From: Aureibaculum luteum
Lineage (GTDB): Bacteria > Bacteroidota > Bacteroidia > Flavobacteriales > Flavobacteriaceae
DNA length: 64,000 bases
NCBI RefSeq assembly: GCF_003449015.1
Contig: NZ_QRGD01000007.1
Span: forward strand, 248,001-312,000
Direction: 5' to 3'
Each line of letters begins with the position of its first letter. Positions within the stretch are counted from its first letter, which is position 1. The notes beneath the pieces were generated by a model. That model searched no databases and was not told the origin of the DNA. It saw nothing but the letters and a program-made list of their open reading frames with translations. Both the position numbers and the translations under genes were made by a program. Positions 24,862-33,841 of this stretch are shown piece by piece.

Positions 24862-26082
24862 TTAACTCAACATGCCTTTAGCTCGTTTCACAGCGGCTAC
24901 CAATGTATCAACTTCTTCTTTGGTATTGTAAAAAGCAAAAGAAGCACGTACAGTTCCGGGAATCTTGAAAAAATCCATTATAGGTTGAGCACAATGGTGA
25001 CCCGTACGCACAGCAACACCTAGTTTATCGACTATTGAGCCAATATCATAAGGATGAATTCCTTCAATATTAAAGGAAATAACTGAAGTTTTGGCTCCCG
25101 CAACGTCGGGGCCGTAAATTTTTAGTCCATCGATCTCTAAAAGTTTATCGGTGGCGTATTTTAATAATTCATTTTCATAATTGGCAATATTATCGAAACC
25201 AATACTGTTCATATAATCAATCGCAACACCAAAAGCAATACCACCACAAATGTTAGGTGTGCCTGCTTCAAATTTATGAGGTAAGCCCGCATAGGTAGTT
25301 TTTTCAAAAGAAACTTCGGCAATCATTTCACCACCACCTTGGTAAGGAGGTAATTTATTCAGCCATTCTTCTTTTCCGTATAAAAAGCCAGCACCCGTTG
25401 GTCCACACATTTTATGAGCAGAGGCTACATAAAAATCGGCATCTAAATCTTGTAAATCAGCTTTAATATGCGGGGTTGCTTGTGCTCCATCAATAAGAAC
25501 TGCAGCACCAACGTTGTGGGCTTTTTGTATGATTTCTTTTATCGGGTTTATGGTACCCAATGCATTAGAAATATGATTTACAAAGACTAATTTGGTGTTG
25601 TCAGAAAGTAAATTGTCGTAGGCATCCATTATTAATTCCCCTTCCATATTCATCGGAATTACCTTTAAAATAGCTCCGGTGCGTTCGCAAAGCATTTGCC
25701 AAGGCACAATATTGGAATGATGTTCCAGAGCGGATACAATAATTTCATCTCCTTTTTTTAAAACTGAAGAAAATCCATTTGCTACTAAATTAATGCCATG
25801 TGTTGTACCTGAAGTGAAAATAATTTCATGGGCATGTTCGGCATTAAAATGATGCTGTATTTTCTGACGAGCCTGTTCGTAAGCATCAGTTGCTTCTTGG
25901 CTCAATGTATGCACCCCTCGGTGAATATTAGCATTGTAATTACTGTAATAATCTACAATAGAATCAATTACAAGCTGAGGTGTTTGAGACGTAGCTGCAT
26001 TGTCTAAATATACTAACGGGTAACCGTTCACTTTTCGTTTTAGAATAGGAAAATCGGCTCTTATTTTTTCAATATCAAACAT
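24862..26082 (-). CDS. sufS: Cysteine desulfurase SufS
   Basis: 406 residues, group II desulfurase. PLP lysine in VASAHKMCGPTGAGFLYG, catalytic cysteine in VRTGHHCAQPIMDFF, and HRGVHTLSQEATDAYEQARQ near the N terminus. Supplies persulfide sulfur to SufBCD. It is separated from sufABCD by about 9 kb of efflux and hydrolase genes. No sufE/sufU follows here, since the convergent RNase H gene abuts it. It has its own promoter box and palindrome. Confidence 0.95.
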   Translation of the reverse strand: MFDIEKIRADFPILKRKVNGYPLVYLDNAATSQTPQLVIDSIVDYYSNYNANIHRGVHTLSQEATDAYEQARQKIQHHFNAEHAHEIIFTSGTTHGINLVANGFSSVLKKGDEIIVSALEHHSNIVPWQMLCERTGAILKVIPMNMEGELIMDAYDNLLSDNTKLVFVNHISNALGTINPIKEIIQKAHNVGAAVLIDGAQATPHIKADLQDLDADFYVASAHKMCGPTGAGFLYGKEEWLNKLPPYQGGGEMIAEVSFEKTTYAGLPHKFEAGTPNICGGIAFGVAIDYMNSIGFDNIANYENELLKYATDKLLEIDGLKIYGPDVAGAKTSVISFNIEGIHPYDIGSIVDKLGVAVRTGHHCAQPIMDFFKIPGTVRASFAFYNTKEEVDTLVAAVKRAKGMLS

Positions 26083-26090
26083 ATGTCTTT

Positions 26091-26117
26091 TTTAGAATGA
26101 TTCTAAATACAAAACTA
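26091..26117 (-). promoter_or_regulatory. Fur/PerR-like 7-1-7 palindrome and -10 box upstream of sufS
   Basis: TTTAGAAT-G-ATTCTAAA (26091-26107) is a perfect 8-1-8 inverted repeat that contains the TTAGAAT-N-ATTCTAA layout used by Fur-family regulators. It lies 8 bp before the sufS ATG. A TAGTTTTG -10 box (minus strand, 26110-26117) abuts it, so bound protein would cover the transcription start. A related imperfect copy lies before sufA. Confidence 0.6.
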
Positions 26118-26169
26118 CAAAATAGAAAATGCTTTTATTTGCTTTGGTCTGTTAATTTTCAAGAAAAAA

Positions 26170-27294
26170 TTAGTTGGTTTTTTTATAACTCCAAACCGCC
26201 AATCCATTCATAACAATGGCATATAGAAGTGTTTTGGAGAGTTGTGGAATAATATCTACAAACCCAGAACCTTTTAACATTACCATTCGCATTACTTCTA
26301 CAAAGTATTTTATAGGGTTAAATTCCGTAAGGTATTGTGCCCATTTTGGCATACTTTCAATAGGCGTAAACAAGCCACTCATTAAAATAAAAATGACCAT
26401 AAAAAACCATGCAATAAACATGGCCTGTTGTTGTGTATCTGTAAAGTTTGAAATGAATAAACCGATCCCTAAAACGACTAAAATATAAATGGAAGTATAA
26501 AAATACATTAATACCAAACTACCAACCATAGGAACATTAAACACAAGTTTTGAAATAATTAGTCCAACCGTTAACAAAGCCAAACCGATAATCCAAAAAG
26601 GGAAAAGTTTACCAATAATAAACTGGCTTTTTTTTATGGGTGTAACATTAATTTGCTCTAATGTGCCAATTTCTTTTTCTCGAACAATATTCATACCCGA
26701 AAGAAAAAGTGTGATCATAGTAACCAACAACACTAAAATACCGGGAACCATAAAGGTTTTGTAATTCAAGGTTTTGTTATACCAAAAGGAGGGTATGGTC
26801 GTAATATTAATGGGTTGTACTTGAGACTGATCAGATACTTGCAATAAATCGATCATAAGCTTCTTATTGAAACTTTGAATGATCTGAGTTACATATACAT
26901 TTTCTACACCAGCGGCCGCTCCATCAATGGCATTTATAGTGACACCTAAATTATTGAATTTTTCGTTTTGCAAATTACGTTCAAAATAAGATGGAATTTC
27001 TAATAGTACATCAACACTGCCTTTTTGCATGGACTCATTTGCTAATTTTTGCGATGGATAATTTGCAACCACATTAAAATAGGTGGAAGCATGAAATTTT
27101 TCAATTAGGGCTCGTGATGTTGAGCTGTGATCGTAATCAATATATCCAAATTTGATGTTTTTTACATCAAAGGTAGCTGCGTTTGCTAATATTAGCAGTT
27201 GAATTAATGGCATAACAAAAATAATAGGCAACATAGACTTGTTTCTAAAAATCTGTTTGAATTCTTTTTGTATGATATATCCTAATCGCTTCAT
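26170..27294 (-). CDS. ABC-2 type permease (second of pair)
   Basis: 374 residues, YhhJ/YbhR-like. An N-terminal membrane helix (MLPIIFVMPLIQLLILANAA), a large extracytoplasmic loop (about 45-170), then five helices from about 180, including the family block IVREKEIGTLEQINVTPIKK before GKLFPFWIIGLALLTVGLII. It pairs with the next permease upstream, whose stop overlaps this start. Last gene of the efflux operon. Confidence 0.9.
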   Translation of the reverse strand: MKRLGYIIQKEFKQIFRNKSMLPIIFVMPLIQLLILANAATFDVKNIKFGYIDYDHSSTSRALIEKFHASTYFNVVANYPSQKLANESMQKGSVDVLLEIPSYFERNLQNEKFNNLGVTINAIDGAAAGVENVYVTQIIQSFNKKLMIDLLQVSDQSQVQPINITTIPSFWYNKTLNYKTFMVPGILVLLVTMITLFLSGMNIVREKEIGTLEQINVTPIKKSQFIIGKLFPFWIIGLALLTVGLIISKLVFNVPMVGSLVLMYFYTSIYILVVLGIGLFISNFTDTQQQAMFIAWFFMVIFILMSGLFTPIESMPKWAQYLTEFNPIKYFVEVMRMVMLKGSGFVDIIPQLSKTLLYAIVMNGLAVWSYKKTN

Positions 27295-28400
27295 TATTCC
27301 AGTCTAATTTTATATTTTTTGATACTCAAGCCAATAAAAAACACTGTCATTCCTAATAAAATCAACGTTTCCTTCCAAATAAATTGCAATCCTACGCCTT
27401 TTAGCATAATTCCTTTAACAATAATAATAAACCATTTTGCGGGAATAATATTACTGATAACCTGTAACGGTACCGGCATACTTGATACCGGAAAAATAAA
27501 ACCAGATAATAAAATAACGGGTAGCATCAATCCCATTAAAGAAATCATCATTGCGGTTTGTTGTGTTGCAGAAATGGTTGAAATTAAAATACCTAAAGCC
27601 AGTGATGTTATAATAAAGATGACACTTTCTACTCCTAATAAAAACAAACTACCTTGAACTGGCATTTTAAAAATGAAAATGCTTAATACGATAATGATGA
27701 CAGCATTTATAATGGAGAGAAAAATATAAGGGAACACTTTGCCAATAATTACTTGAAATGGTTTTAATGGAGAAACTAATAGAATTTCCATAGTTCCTAA
27801 TTCTTTTTCGCGTGTAATCGAAATGGAAGTCATCATGGCCGAAACTAACATCAAAATAATAGTCATTACACCAGGTACAAACATGTACACACTTTTTAAT
27901 TCTGGATTATAGACCATGTGTGTCTGAGGTATAATTTGATAGGGTGTTTTACTATTTTTGTTCTGTTCTTTTAGATAACTTTGAAGAATGGCATTTACAT
28001 AATTACTAATTGTATTGGCGGTGTTGGGGTCTGTAGCATCAGTAATTACTTGTATGGTTGAATGGTTTTCTTTGATTAAATTCTTACTGAAATCTTTTTC
28101 AAAATTTAATACTGCTTTAACCTTGCCCTTTTTAAAAACTGATTCAATGTCTGATTCTTTTTCGAGAAATTGATGGATACTAAAATAATTTGATGCAGAA
28201 ATTTTATGGATTATTTCCTGTGTTGTTACATCTTTTGAGTGGTCTAAAATAGCGATATCAACATTGTTAATTTCGTTTGTAATAGCAAACCCAAATAGTA
28301 ATATTTGAGCAATAGGCATTCCGAAAAGGATAAATAACGAACGCTTATCTCTAAAGATATGGTAGAATTCTTTTTTTACAAAGCCTATAAATCTTTTCAT
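27294..28400 (-). CDS. ABC-2 type permease (first of pair)
   Basis: 368 residues, same architecture as the downstream permease: an N-terminal helix (LFILFGMPIAQILLFGFAIT), a large outer loop, then ITREKELGTMEILLVSPLKP and a set of C-terminal helices (SLMGLMLPVILLSGFIFPVS). It overlaps the upstream ATPase gene by 4 bp and touches the downstream permease by 1 bp. Confidence 0.9.
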   Translation of the reverse strand: MKRFIGFVKKEFYHIFRDKRSLFILFGMPIAQILLFGFAITNEINNVDIAILDHSKDVTTQEIIHKISASNYFSIHQFLEKESDIESVFKKGKVKAVLNFEKDFSKNLIKENHSTIQVITDATDPNTANTISNYVNAILQSYLKEQNKNSKTPYQIIPQTHMVYNPELKSVYMFVPGVMTIILMLVSAMMTSISITREKELGTMEILLVSPLKPFQVIIGKVFPYIFLSIINAVIIIVLSIFIFKMPVQGSLFLLGVESVIFIITSLALGILISTISATQQTAMMISLMGLMLPVILLSGFIFPVSSMPVPLQVISNIIPAKWFIIIVKGIMLKGVGLQFIWKETLILLGMTVFFIGLSIKKYKIRLE

Positions 28401-29128
28401 CCTCTGGCTAATTTTAAAAACACATCATTCATGCTTTTTGCATTAAATTGTTCTTTTAGTTTTTTCGGAGTGTCTAAAGCTTCTATTTTACCATTAACCA
28501 TAATAGATACTCTATCGCAATATTCAGCCTCATCCATATAATGTGTAGTCACAAAAATGGTGGTGCCTTCATGGGATGCTTTATAAATCATTTCCCAAAA
28601 TTGCCTTCTGGTAATAGGATCTACACCTCCTGTTGGTTCGTCTAAAAACACAATTTTTGGTTCGTGTAATAAGGCAACTGAAAAAGCTATTTTTTGTTTC
28701 CAACCTAAGGGTAAGGAACCTACTAAGTGATTTGCAATTTTTTCTAAACCTAATTCTTTAATTAAGGCATTTGATTTTTCTTTAATTTTTTTTCTAGATA
28801 AACCATAAATACCACCAAAAAAAGTGATGTTTTCTTTAACTGATAAATCGTCGTATAAGGCAAATTTTTGACTCATATAGCCAATGTTTTTTTTAACATC
28901 TTCGGCATTGGTAAAAACGTTGAAACCGGCTACGTTTGCCTCTCCAGAAGTTGGGTTTGAAATGCCAATTAACATTTTCATGGCGGTGGTTTTACCAGCA
29001 CCATTTGCTCCTAGAAACCCAAATATTTCACCTTTTTTTACGTCAAATGTGATGGCATCAACGGCGGTGAAATCTCCAAATTTTTTTGTCAATTCTTTTA
29101 CTTGTATGACGTTGTTTTCTTGCATCAT
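28397..29128 (-). CDS. ABC transporter ATP-binding protein
   Basis: 243 residues. Walker A GANGAGKTT, signature SLPLGWKQKIAFSVALLHEP (degenerate: LPLGW in place of LSGGQ), Walker B IVFLDEPTGGVDP, H-loop FVTTHYMD. CcmA/YbhF-type drug exporter ATPase. It overlaps the neighbouring ATPase gene by 4 bp. Confidence 0.92.
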   Translation of the reverse strand: MMQENNVIQVKELTKKFGDFTAVDAITFDVKKGEIFGFLGANGAGKTTAMKMLIGISNPTSGEANVAGFNVFTNAEDVKKNIGYMSQKFALYDDLSVKENITFFGGIYGLSRKKIKEKSNALIKELGLEKIANHLVGSLPLGWKQKIAFSVALLHEPKIVFLDEPTGGVDPITRRQFWEMIYKASHEGTTIFVTTHYMDEAEYCDRVSIMVNGKIEALDTPKKLKEQFNAKSMNDVFLKLARG

Positions 29129-30027
29129 TTTGCTAGTTCCATAAAAGTATCTTCTATGGTGGCTTTCGTTTTTTCTATAGTTATCTCTTTTAATCCGTTT
29201 TCTTCAAGGTATTGTTGTAATTCATTTGGGTTAAAATCATCTCTTTTATCTGTATAATGAACAAATTCTCCAAACGGATACATGGTATAGGTGTTTTCAA
29301 ATCCTTTTAGTTTTTGAAGCAGTTCATACATGTCTTTTGATCCTATGTTATAGATTGCTTTAGGATAATGTTTAACGATATTAATGGGTGTGTCAATTTC
29401 TAAAATTTCACCACCTTGAATCAATGCAATTCTATCGCACAGAGCTGCTTCATCCATATAAGGTGTAGAAACCAGAATGGTGATTCCCTTTTGTTGTAAT
29501 CGTTTGAGCATTTCCCAGAATTCTTTTCGAGAAACGGGGTCAACACCAGTGGTAGGCTCATCTAAAAACAATACTTTCGGTTTGTGAATTAGAGCACAGC
29601 ATAACGCCAGTTTTTGCTTCATACCCCCAGAAAGTTTGCCAGCCCTTCGTTTTTTAAAGGGTTCAATTTGAACGTAAATTTCTTTGATTAATTCGTAGTT
29701 CTCTTCAATGGTTGTTCCAAAAATAGTTGCAAAAAACGTAAGGTTTTCTTCCACAGTTAAATCTTGGTATAAAGAAAATTTTCCAGGCATGTAACCCACG
29801 CTTTTTCTAATATTTTTATAATCTTTTACAACATCGAAACCTGTGACGTTCGCCTTGCCTTCATCAGCAATTAAAAGTGTTGTCAAAATTCTAAATAAGG
29901 TTGTTTTACCAGCACCATCGGGTCCAATTAACCCAAATAATTCGCCTGGATGCACTTTAAAAGAGATGTCTTTTAGGGCTTCAATTTTTCCATAACTTTT
30001 ACTGATATGTTCGAGGTTAATGCTCAT
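29125..30027 (-). CDS. ABC transporter ATP-binding protein
   Basis: 300 residues. Walker A GPDGAGKTTLF, canonical signature KLSGGMKQKLALCCALIHKP, Walker B VLFLDEPTTGVDP. The C-terminal extension of about 80 residues has an ACT-like look. Together with the next ATPase, which has a degenerate signature, it could form a two-ATPase, two-permease exporter like YbhFSR split in separate genes. The start overlaps the end of the upstream small membrane protein gene by 11 bp. Confidence 0.92.
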   Translation of the reverse strand: MSINLEHISKSYGKIEALKDISFKVHPGELFGLIGPDGAGKTTLFRILTTLLIADEGKANVTGFDVVKDYKNIRKSVGYMPGKFSLYQDLTVEENLTFFATIFGTTIEENYELIKEIYVQIEPFKKRRAGKLSGGMKQKLALCCALIHKPKVLFLDEPTTGVDPVSRKEFWEMLKRLQQKGITILVSTPYMDEAALCDRIALIQGGEILEIDTPINIVKHYPKAIYNIGSKDMYELLQKLKGFENTYTMYPFGEFVHYTDKRDDFNPNELQQYLEENGLKEITIEKTKATIEDTFMELAK

Positions 30028-30406
30028 GAGCGGCAGGTTTATTGGCGTTCAACTTTTTACGCTTACTAGGGTAAGTGGTGAGTACAAAAATTAAAGTCCA
30101 AACACTTACTCTAAAAAGCATTGCTTTAATACTTTCTGAAGATACAGTATCAATAATAAAGTAGAGAAATAGTAGCATAAGCGTATGTATTAATAAGATA
30201 TAGAGGATCATCGTTTTAGCGGATGGCTTTTGTCGCCAAATCAATAAGGAAGTTAAAACTGAGATCACGCCTAATAGTATATTGTAAATCACCAACCAGT
30301 TGAGAATAGTATAGGGTTTGGTGTCAATACCTAATAGAACTTTAGATCCTGCGAAAATGGACATTAAGCCAATAAATAGAGCGAGTATTGCGGCAACTTT
30401 TTTCAT
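30017..30406 (-). CDS. Small four-helix membrane protein of the efflux operon
   Basis: 129 residues with four predicted spans (AAILALFIGLMSIFAGSKVL, WLVIYNILLGVISVLTSLLI, MILYILLIHTLMLLFLYFII, AMLFRVSVWTLIFVLTTYPS) and a basic, His-ended tail (NKPAAHEH). I do not recognise the family. It is embedded between the lipoprotein and ATPase genes with a 9-bp gap and an 11-bp overlap, so it is probably part of, or dependent on, the exporter. Confidence 0.65.
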   Translation of the reverse strand: MKKVAAILALFIGLMSIFAGSKVLLGIDTKPYTILNWLVIYNILLGVISVLTSLLIWRQKPSAKTMILYILLIHTLMLLFLYFIIDTVSSESIKAMLFRVSVWTLIFVLTTYPSKRKKLNANKPAAHEH

Positions 30407-30415
30407 TATTATTTC

Positions 30416-30892
30416 TTATTCAAAATAGGTGTGATATAATTCTAAATGCTTTTTTAAACTTACTTTAAGTGTATTGTCAATTTCTAAATCTTCCGTGCTT
30501 TGAAGTAATTCAATTTTATCAATCAATGGCATTAAAAACACATGTAAATTATCATGAGAAAGACCTTTCATAGTACATTCTTTAATGATTGTATTTTTTT
30601 CTTTATTTAGAGCAGCACCCAGTTTTTTGTATTCATTAATAGTATTGCTTTTGTCAGATTTAATAAGCGATAACATGGCGATTACACCCCTATTTGTTTC
30701 TTTGTTAGCTATCCATTTTTTATCTCCATCCAATGCTATTTTTTCTGTCCAACTATTGGTTAAATCACTACTTTTTTGGGAATCTTCATGTTGTTCATGT
30801 TGTTCGGGTAATGGTGTTTCTGTTTTTTTGGTTTCTTTGCATCCGGCAATAACAAGTGCAAATGCAATCATTAAAAATGTTATTTTTTTCAT
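30416..30892 (-). CDS. Putative lipoprotein of the efflux operon
   Basis: 158 residues from ATG 30892; the frame is open 14 codons upstream, but MKKITFLMIAFALVIAGC is a typical lipobox N terminus. The mature part is helical and charged, with a His/Glu stretch (PEQHEQHEDSQKS) and WTEKIALDGDKKWIANKETN. It resembles small Bacteroidota lipoproteins seen near metal or drug efflux genes; the function is unknown. Placed between the HlyD-type gene and the small membrane protein gene. Confidence 0.65.
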   Translation of the reverse strand: MKKITFLMIAFALVIAGCKETKKTETPLPEQHEQHEDSQKSSDLTNSWTEKIALDGDKKWIANKETNRGVIAMLSLIKSDKSNTINEYKKLGAALNKEKNTIIKECTMKGLSHDNLHVFLMPLIDKIELLQSTEDLEIDNTLKVSLKKHLELYHTYFE

Positions 30893-30945
30893 GTTATTTT
30901 GATTATTTAAATCTTTTTTACTGCTTAGTGTCAACTGAAGACTGT

Positions 30946-31836
30946 TTACTTTTTTTCAATCCACATTTCTGCTGGCATACCAATTTTTAAACTACCATCA
31001 TTTGTTACATCAACTTTTACCGCATACACTAGTGCCACGCGTTCTTCTTTAGTTTGGATAATTTTTGGTGTAAATTCGGCTTCAGAGGCAATCCAGCTAA
31101 TTACGCCATCATAAGATTTCATAGTGTCTTCGTCGTCAATTTTTACAGTTACTTTTTGACCTATTTTTATTTTTGGCAATTGGGTTTCACTTACATAAAC
31201 ACGTAATTGCATGGTTTGTAAATTTGCTATTTTGTAAAGTGGTTTTCCAAAAGTTGTAATTTCATTTGGTTCTGCGTATTTCGTTAAAACCGTTCCATTT
31301 ATGGGATTGAAAATTTTGCTTTTGGCAATTTGATCCTGAATTTGTTGTATTTGAATATCAGTGCTTTTTAACTCGTTTACCACAGGAGCATTTTGGATTT
31401 CTACACTCCTAATTCTATTTTTAATAACATCAATTTCACCAAGTACATCGTCCAATTGTTTTTGTGTTCCGGCATTCTCGTTGATTAAATTCTCTACACG
31501 ATTCTTATTAGTAGTTGCCGTTTTCAGTTGTGCGTTTAATACATTTATTTGTGATAATACGCCTTTAGATTTTGAACCAATTACCATTTTAGAAACGCGA
31601 AGTTGTTCTTTTTTTAAATACAAAGCTAACGTGTCAACATAACCTATAAATTGATCTATTTCTAGTATAGCTCCTTCTTCAATGTCAAATTGCATTAATT
31701 TCCCGTTATTTTCGGCTGATATGGTTATTTCAGTTGCCTCAAAATTTCCGTAGCCATCTGCTTTATCACTTTTATTACAGGAAATTAAAAAACCTATAAT
31801 GACACTTAAGGCTGTTATTTTCTTTATGATTTTCAT
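30946..31836 (-). CDS. HlyD/RND-type periplasmic adaptor lipoprotein
   Basis: 296 residues. Lipobox (SVIIGFLISCNK), lipoyl-like half motif (ISAENNGKLMQFDIEEGAIL), a coiled-coil hairpin (about 90-165: INVLNAQLKTATTNKNRVEN), then a beta-barrel (VYVSETQLPKIKIGQKVTVK) and VGMPAEMWIE-like end. Membrane-fusion protein linking the inner-membrane ABC exporter to the TolC partner encoded just upstream. Confidence 0.9.
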   Translation of the reverse strand: MKIIKKITALSVIIGFLISCNKSDKADGYGNFEATEITISAENNGKLMQFDIEEGAILEIDQFIGYVDTLALYLKKEQLRVSKMVIGSKSKGVLSQINVLNAQLKTATTNKNRVENLINENAGTQKQLDDVLGEIDVIKNRIRSVEIQNAPVVNELKSTDIQIQQIQDQIAKSKIFNPINGTVLTKYAEPNEITTFGKPLYKIANLQTMQLRVYVSETQLPKIKIGQKVTVKIDDEDTMKSYDGVISWIASEAEFTPKIIQTKEERVALVYAVKVDVTNDGSLKIGMPAEMWIEKK

Positions 31837-31866
31837 TTTATAGTTGTTTATGTTTATTTGTTATGT

Positions 31867-33123
31867 CTATAAACCTTTTGTAACCTGATAATTCGCTTTT
31901 GACATTAACAGTAATGTTTGATGTGTACTTAAGTTATTTTCTGCCTCGTATAAATTGGTCAGTTCAGTTATATAGGCAGACGATGTTATTACTCCATGTT
32001 TTAATTGAGATGCTGCTGTTGCTAAAACCTTTTTTCGTAATTCAATAATAGTTTTATCAGTAGCAATAAAAGATGTTATTTTTTCAATTTCTGATTTTTG
32101 TTGTTCCAATTCAATATTTGTGTTTAGTTGAAAAACTTCAGAAGTATTGTCAATTATGTCTTTATTGATTTTTAAGGATTGTCTTTGTTTTTTATTGGCA
32201 TTCCAATCAAATACATTCCAGTTCAGTTTTAGTCCAACGATATAATAAGTTTGAAAAGAATTGTCAAGCATGTTTAATCCCGGGTTTCCATATCCACCTT
32301 GGGCAAAACCTACCAGTTTTGGAGCTTTTGACTTCTTGGTAAGTACTTCTGTTTTATTGATTTGTTCTTTTCTAAGTTCAAAAAGATTTAACTCTGGTCT
32401 TTGAATAGTTGAAGCAAAGTTCAAGTTATACGAAGGTTTTTCTAATTTGATTGCGTTATCTAATTTCTTGCCAATTAATGACGATAGGGTAGAAATTAGC
32501 GAGGTTCGGTTGAGGTTCGTTTCTAGCATTTGTTGTTCAATTATTAAAATTTCAGCTTCTAGAACTTGATCAGAGGCAGGCAATATAATGCCGTATTGAA
32601 TTCCTGCTTTTATTTCGCTTAATTTGGCTTCTAATTGTTTTATTTTGGAGGTGAGTAATGCTGTTTTTTCCTGTAAGAGGATTATGGAAAAGTAGACTTG
32701 GTTTATTTTATTTTTTAAAGAATATAAACTAACATCAACTTCTTTTTGCTGGGTTTTAAGATTTGCTTTTTTTAATTCGATAGTCGCATTTACAACCCCA
32801 CCTGCATAAATTAATTGATTTACGTTTAACGTGGCCTTATATTGATCTTTGTTTAAGGGTTCAACGGTGATGTTTGGAATTGAAAATGGGAATTCAATGA
32901 CGTCAGATTGGTAGGTAGCTTGTCCGGCTAAATCAATTGAAGGAAGTTTTTCTGTTTTAATGGTTTCAATGTCTAATGAGTTTTGTTTGGCCAATAACTC
33001 ATGTTGTTTTGCTAATGGATAATTCGTAGTCACCAAATTATAACACTTTTCAAGAGAAATTTCTTCCTGTGCTAACATTGGAATAGTGAATAGTATAAGT
33101 AAAATGAGTGCTATGTTTTTCAT
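31867..33123 (-). CDS. TolC family outer-membrane efflux protein
   Basis: 418 residues. A signal peptide (MKNIALILLILFTIPMLAQ) and a duplicated long-helix/beta architecture: PSIDLAGQATYQSDVIEFP, LKKANLKTQQKEVDVSLYSL and, in the second half, IVGLKLNWNVFDWNANKKQR. Outer-membrane channel of the efflux system. Its start overlaps the tetR-type gene stop by 1 bp. Confidence 0.9.
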   Translation of the reverse strand: MKNIALILLILFTIPMLAQEEISLEKCYNLVTTNYPLAKQHELLAKQNSLDIETIKTEKLPSIDLAGQATYQSDVIEFPFSIPNITVEPLNKDQYKATLNVNQLIYAGGVVNATIELKKANLKTQQKEVDVSLYSLKNKINQVYFSIILLQEKTALLTSKIKQLEAKLSEIKAGIQYGIILPASDQVLEAEILIIEQQMLETNLNRTSLISTLSSLIGKKLDNAIKLEKPSYNLNFASTIQRPELNLFELRKEQINKTEVLTKKSKAPKLVGFAQGGYGNPGLNMLDNSFQTYYIVGLKLNWNVFDWNANKKQRQSLKINKDIIDNTSEVFQLNTNIELEQQKSEIEKITSFIATDKTIIELRKKVLATAASQLKHGVITSSAYITELTNLYEAENNLSTHQTLLLMSKANYQVTKGL

Positions 33124-33740
33124 TACTTCCGTTTTATTGCATTGATAATAAAATTTGAGACTTCCGTTTTACGTTCTTCCATTAAGTGATTAAAAGTGTT
33201 TTCGTCGGTATTTGTAATACTTTTGATTAATGGTTTGGCTAAAAAGGGAAAGATGTTCAAGGCTAAAATATTGATGAATAACTGCTCTGCTTTTATGGGT
33301 ATAACAGTTCCTTTTTTCACCTCTCTTTCAAGTTGTTTTTTAAACTTATCGATAGTTGGAAATCCAATCGTTTTCTGGACCTTTGAAATGAAGTCTGTAT
33401 TTCTGTTGAGTTCTTGAAAAATAAAATTGGGTAAATATGGATGCTCAGAAATAAAAGTGATGTAGTTGTGTGTAAAATTTTTAATCTTGTCTTCAATGGA
33501 AGAATTGTCGTCTAAAATAGATTTAATTTGAGGGGCAATTAATGAAAATGCCTTATGAAAAACAGTTTCAAAAAGTAGTTGTTTACTTCTAAAATAATAA
33601 TGTAATAAGGCTTTGTTAATGCCAGCCTCATCGGCAATTTCTTGCATTCGTGCTCCATCCAAACCTTTGCGTTGAAAAATAACTTCTGCGGCATTTAAAA
33701 TGTCTGTTTCCGTGTTACTATCTTTTGTTTTTAATTTCAT
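33123..33740 (-). CDS. TetR/AcrR family repressor of the efflux operon
   Basis: 205 residues. The N-terminal helix-turn-helix is DILNAAEVIFQRKGLDGARM, then QEIADEAGINKALLHYYFRS. The C-terminal helical domain fits ligand-binding TetR regulators. It heads the operon with the TolC, adaptor and ABC genes. A perfect palindrome sits right at its own transcription start, so autorepression is likely. Confidence 0.92.
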   Translation of the reverse strand: MKLKTKDSNTETDILNAAEVIFQRKGLDGARMQEIADEAGINKALLHYYFRSKQLLFETVFHKAFSLIAPQIKSILDDNSSIEDKIKNFTHNYITFISEHPYLPNFIFQELNRNTDFISKVQKTIGFPTIDKFKKQLEREVKKGTVIPIKAEQLFINILALNIFPFLAKPLIKSITNTDENTFNHLMEERKTEVSNFIINAIKRK

Positions 33741-33755
33741 ATTTAACTATAAGGT

Positions 33756-33801
33756 TTAACCAAATGGTTAACAAAGATAAATGATTTTTTTTACCTAACA
33801 A
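33756..33801 (-). promoter_or_regulatory. Promoter and TetR-type operator of the efflux operon
   Basis: On the minus strand: TTG (33799-33801), 19 bp, TATCTTTG (33772-33779), a textbook Bacteroidota promoter. Directly downstream is the palindrome TTAACCA-AA-TGGTTAA (33756-33771), 15 bp before the start codon. A repressor there would block the start site. It is also close to the opposing hydrolase promoter. Confidence 0.75.
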
Positions 33802-33810
33802 ATTAAATTC

Positions 33811-33818
33811 TATTTTTG
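33811..33818 (+). promoter_or_regulatory. Putative -10 box of the serine hydrolase gene
   Basis: TATTTTTG matches TAnnTTTG, 23 bp before the ATG at 33842. It is 9 bp from the -33 element of the divergent tetR promoter, so the two promoters may affect each other. Confidence 0.5.
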
Positions 33819-33841
33819 TAGAGAATTGAAAAAACCACTTA

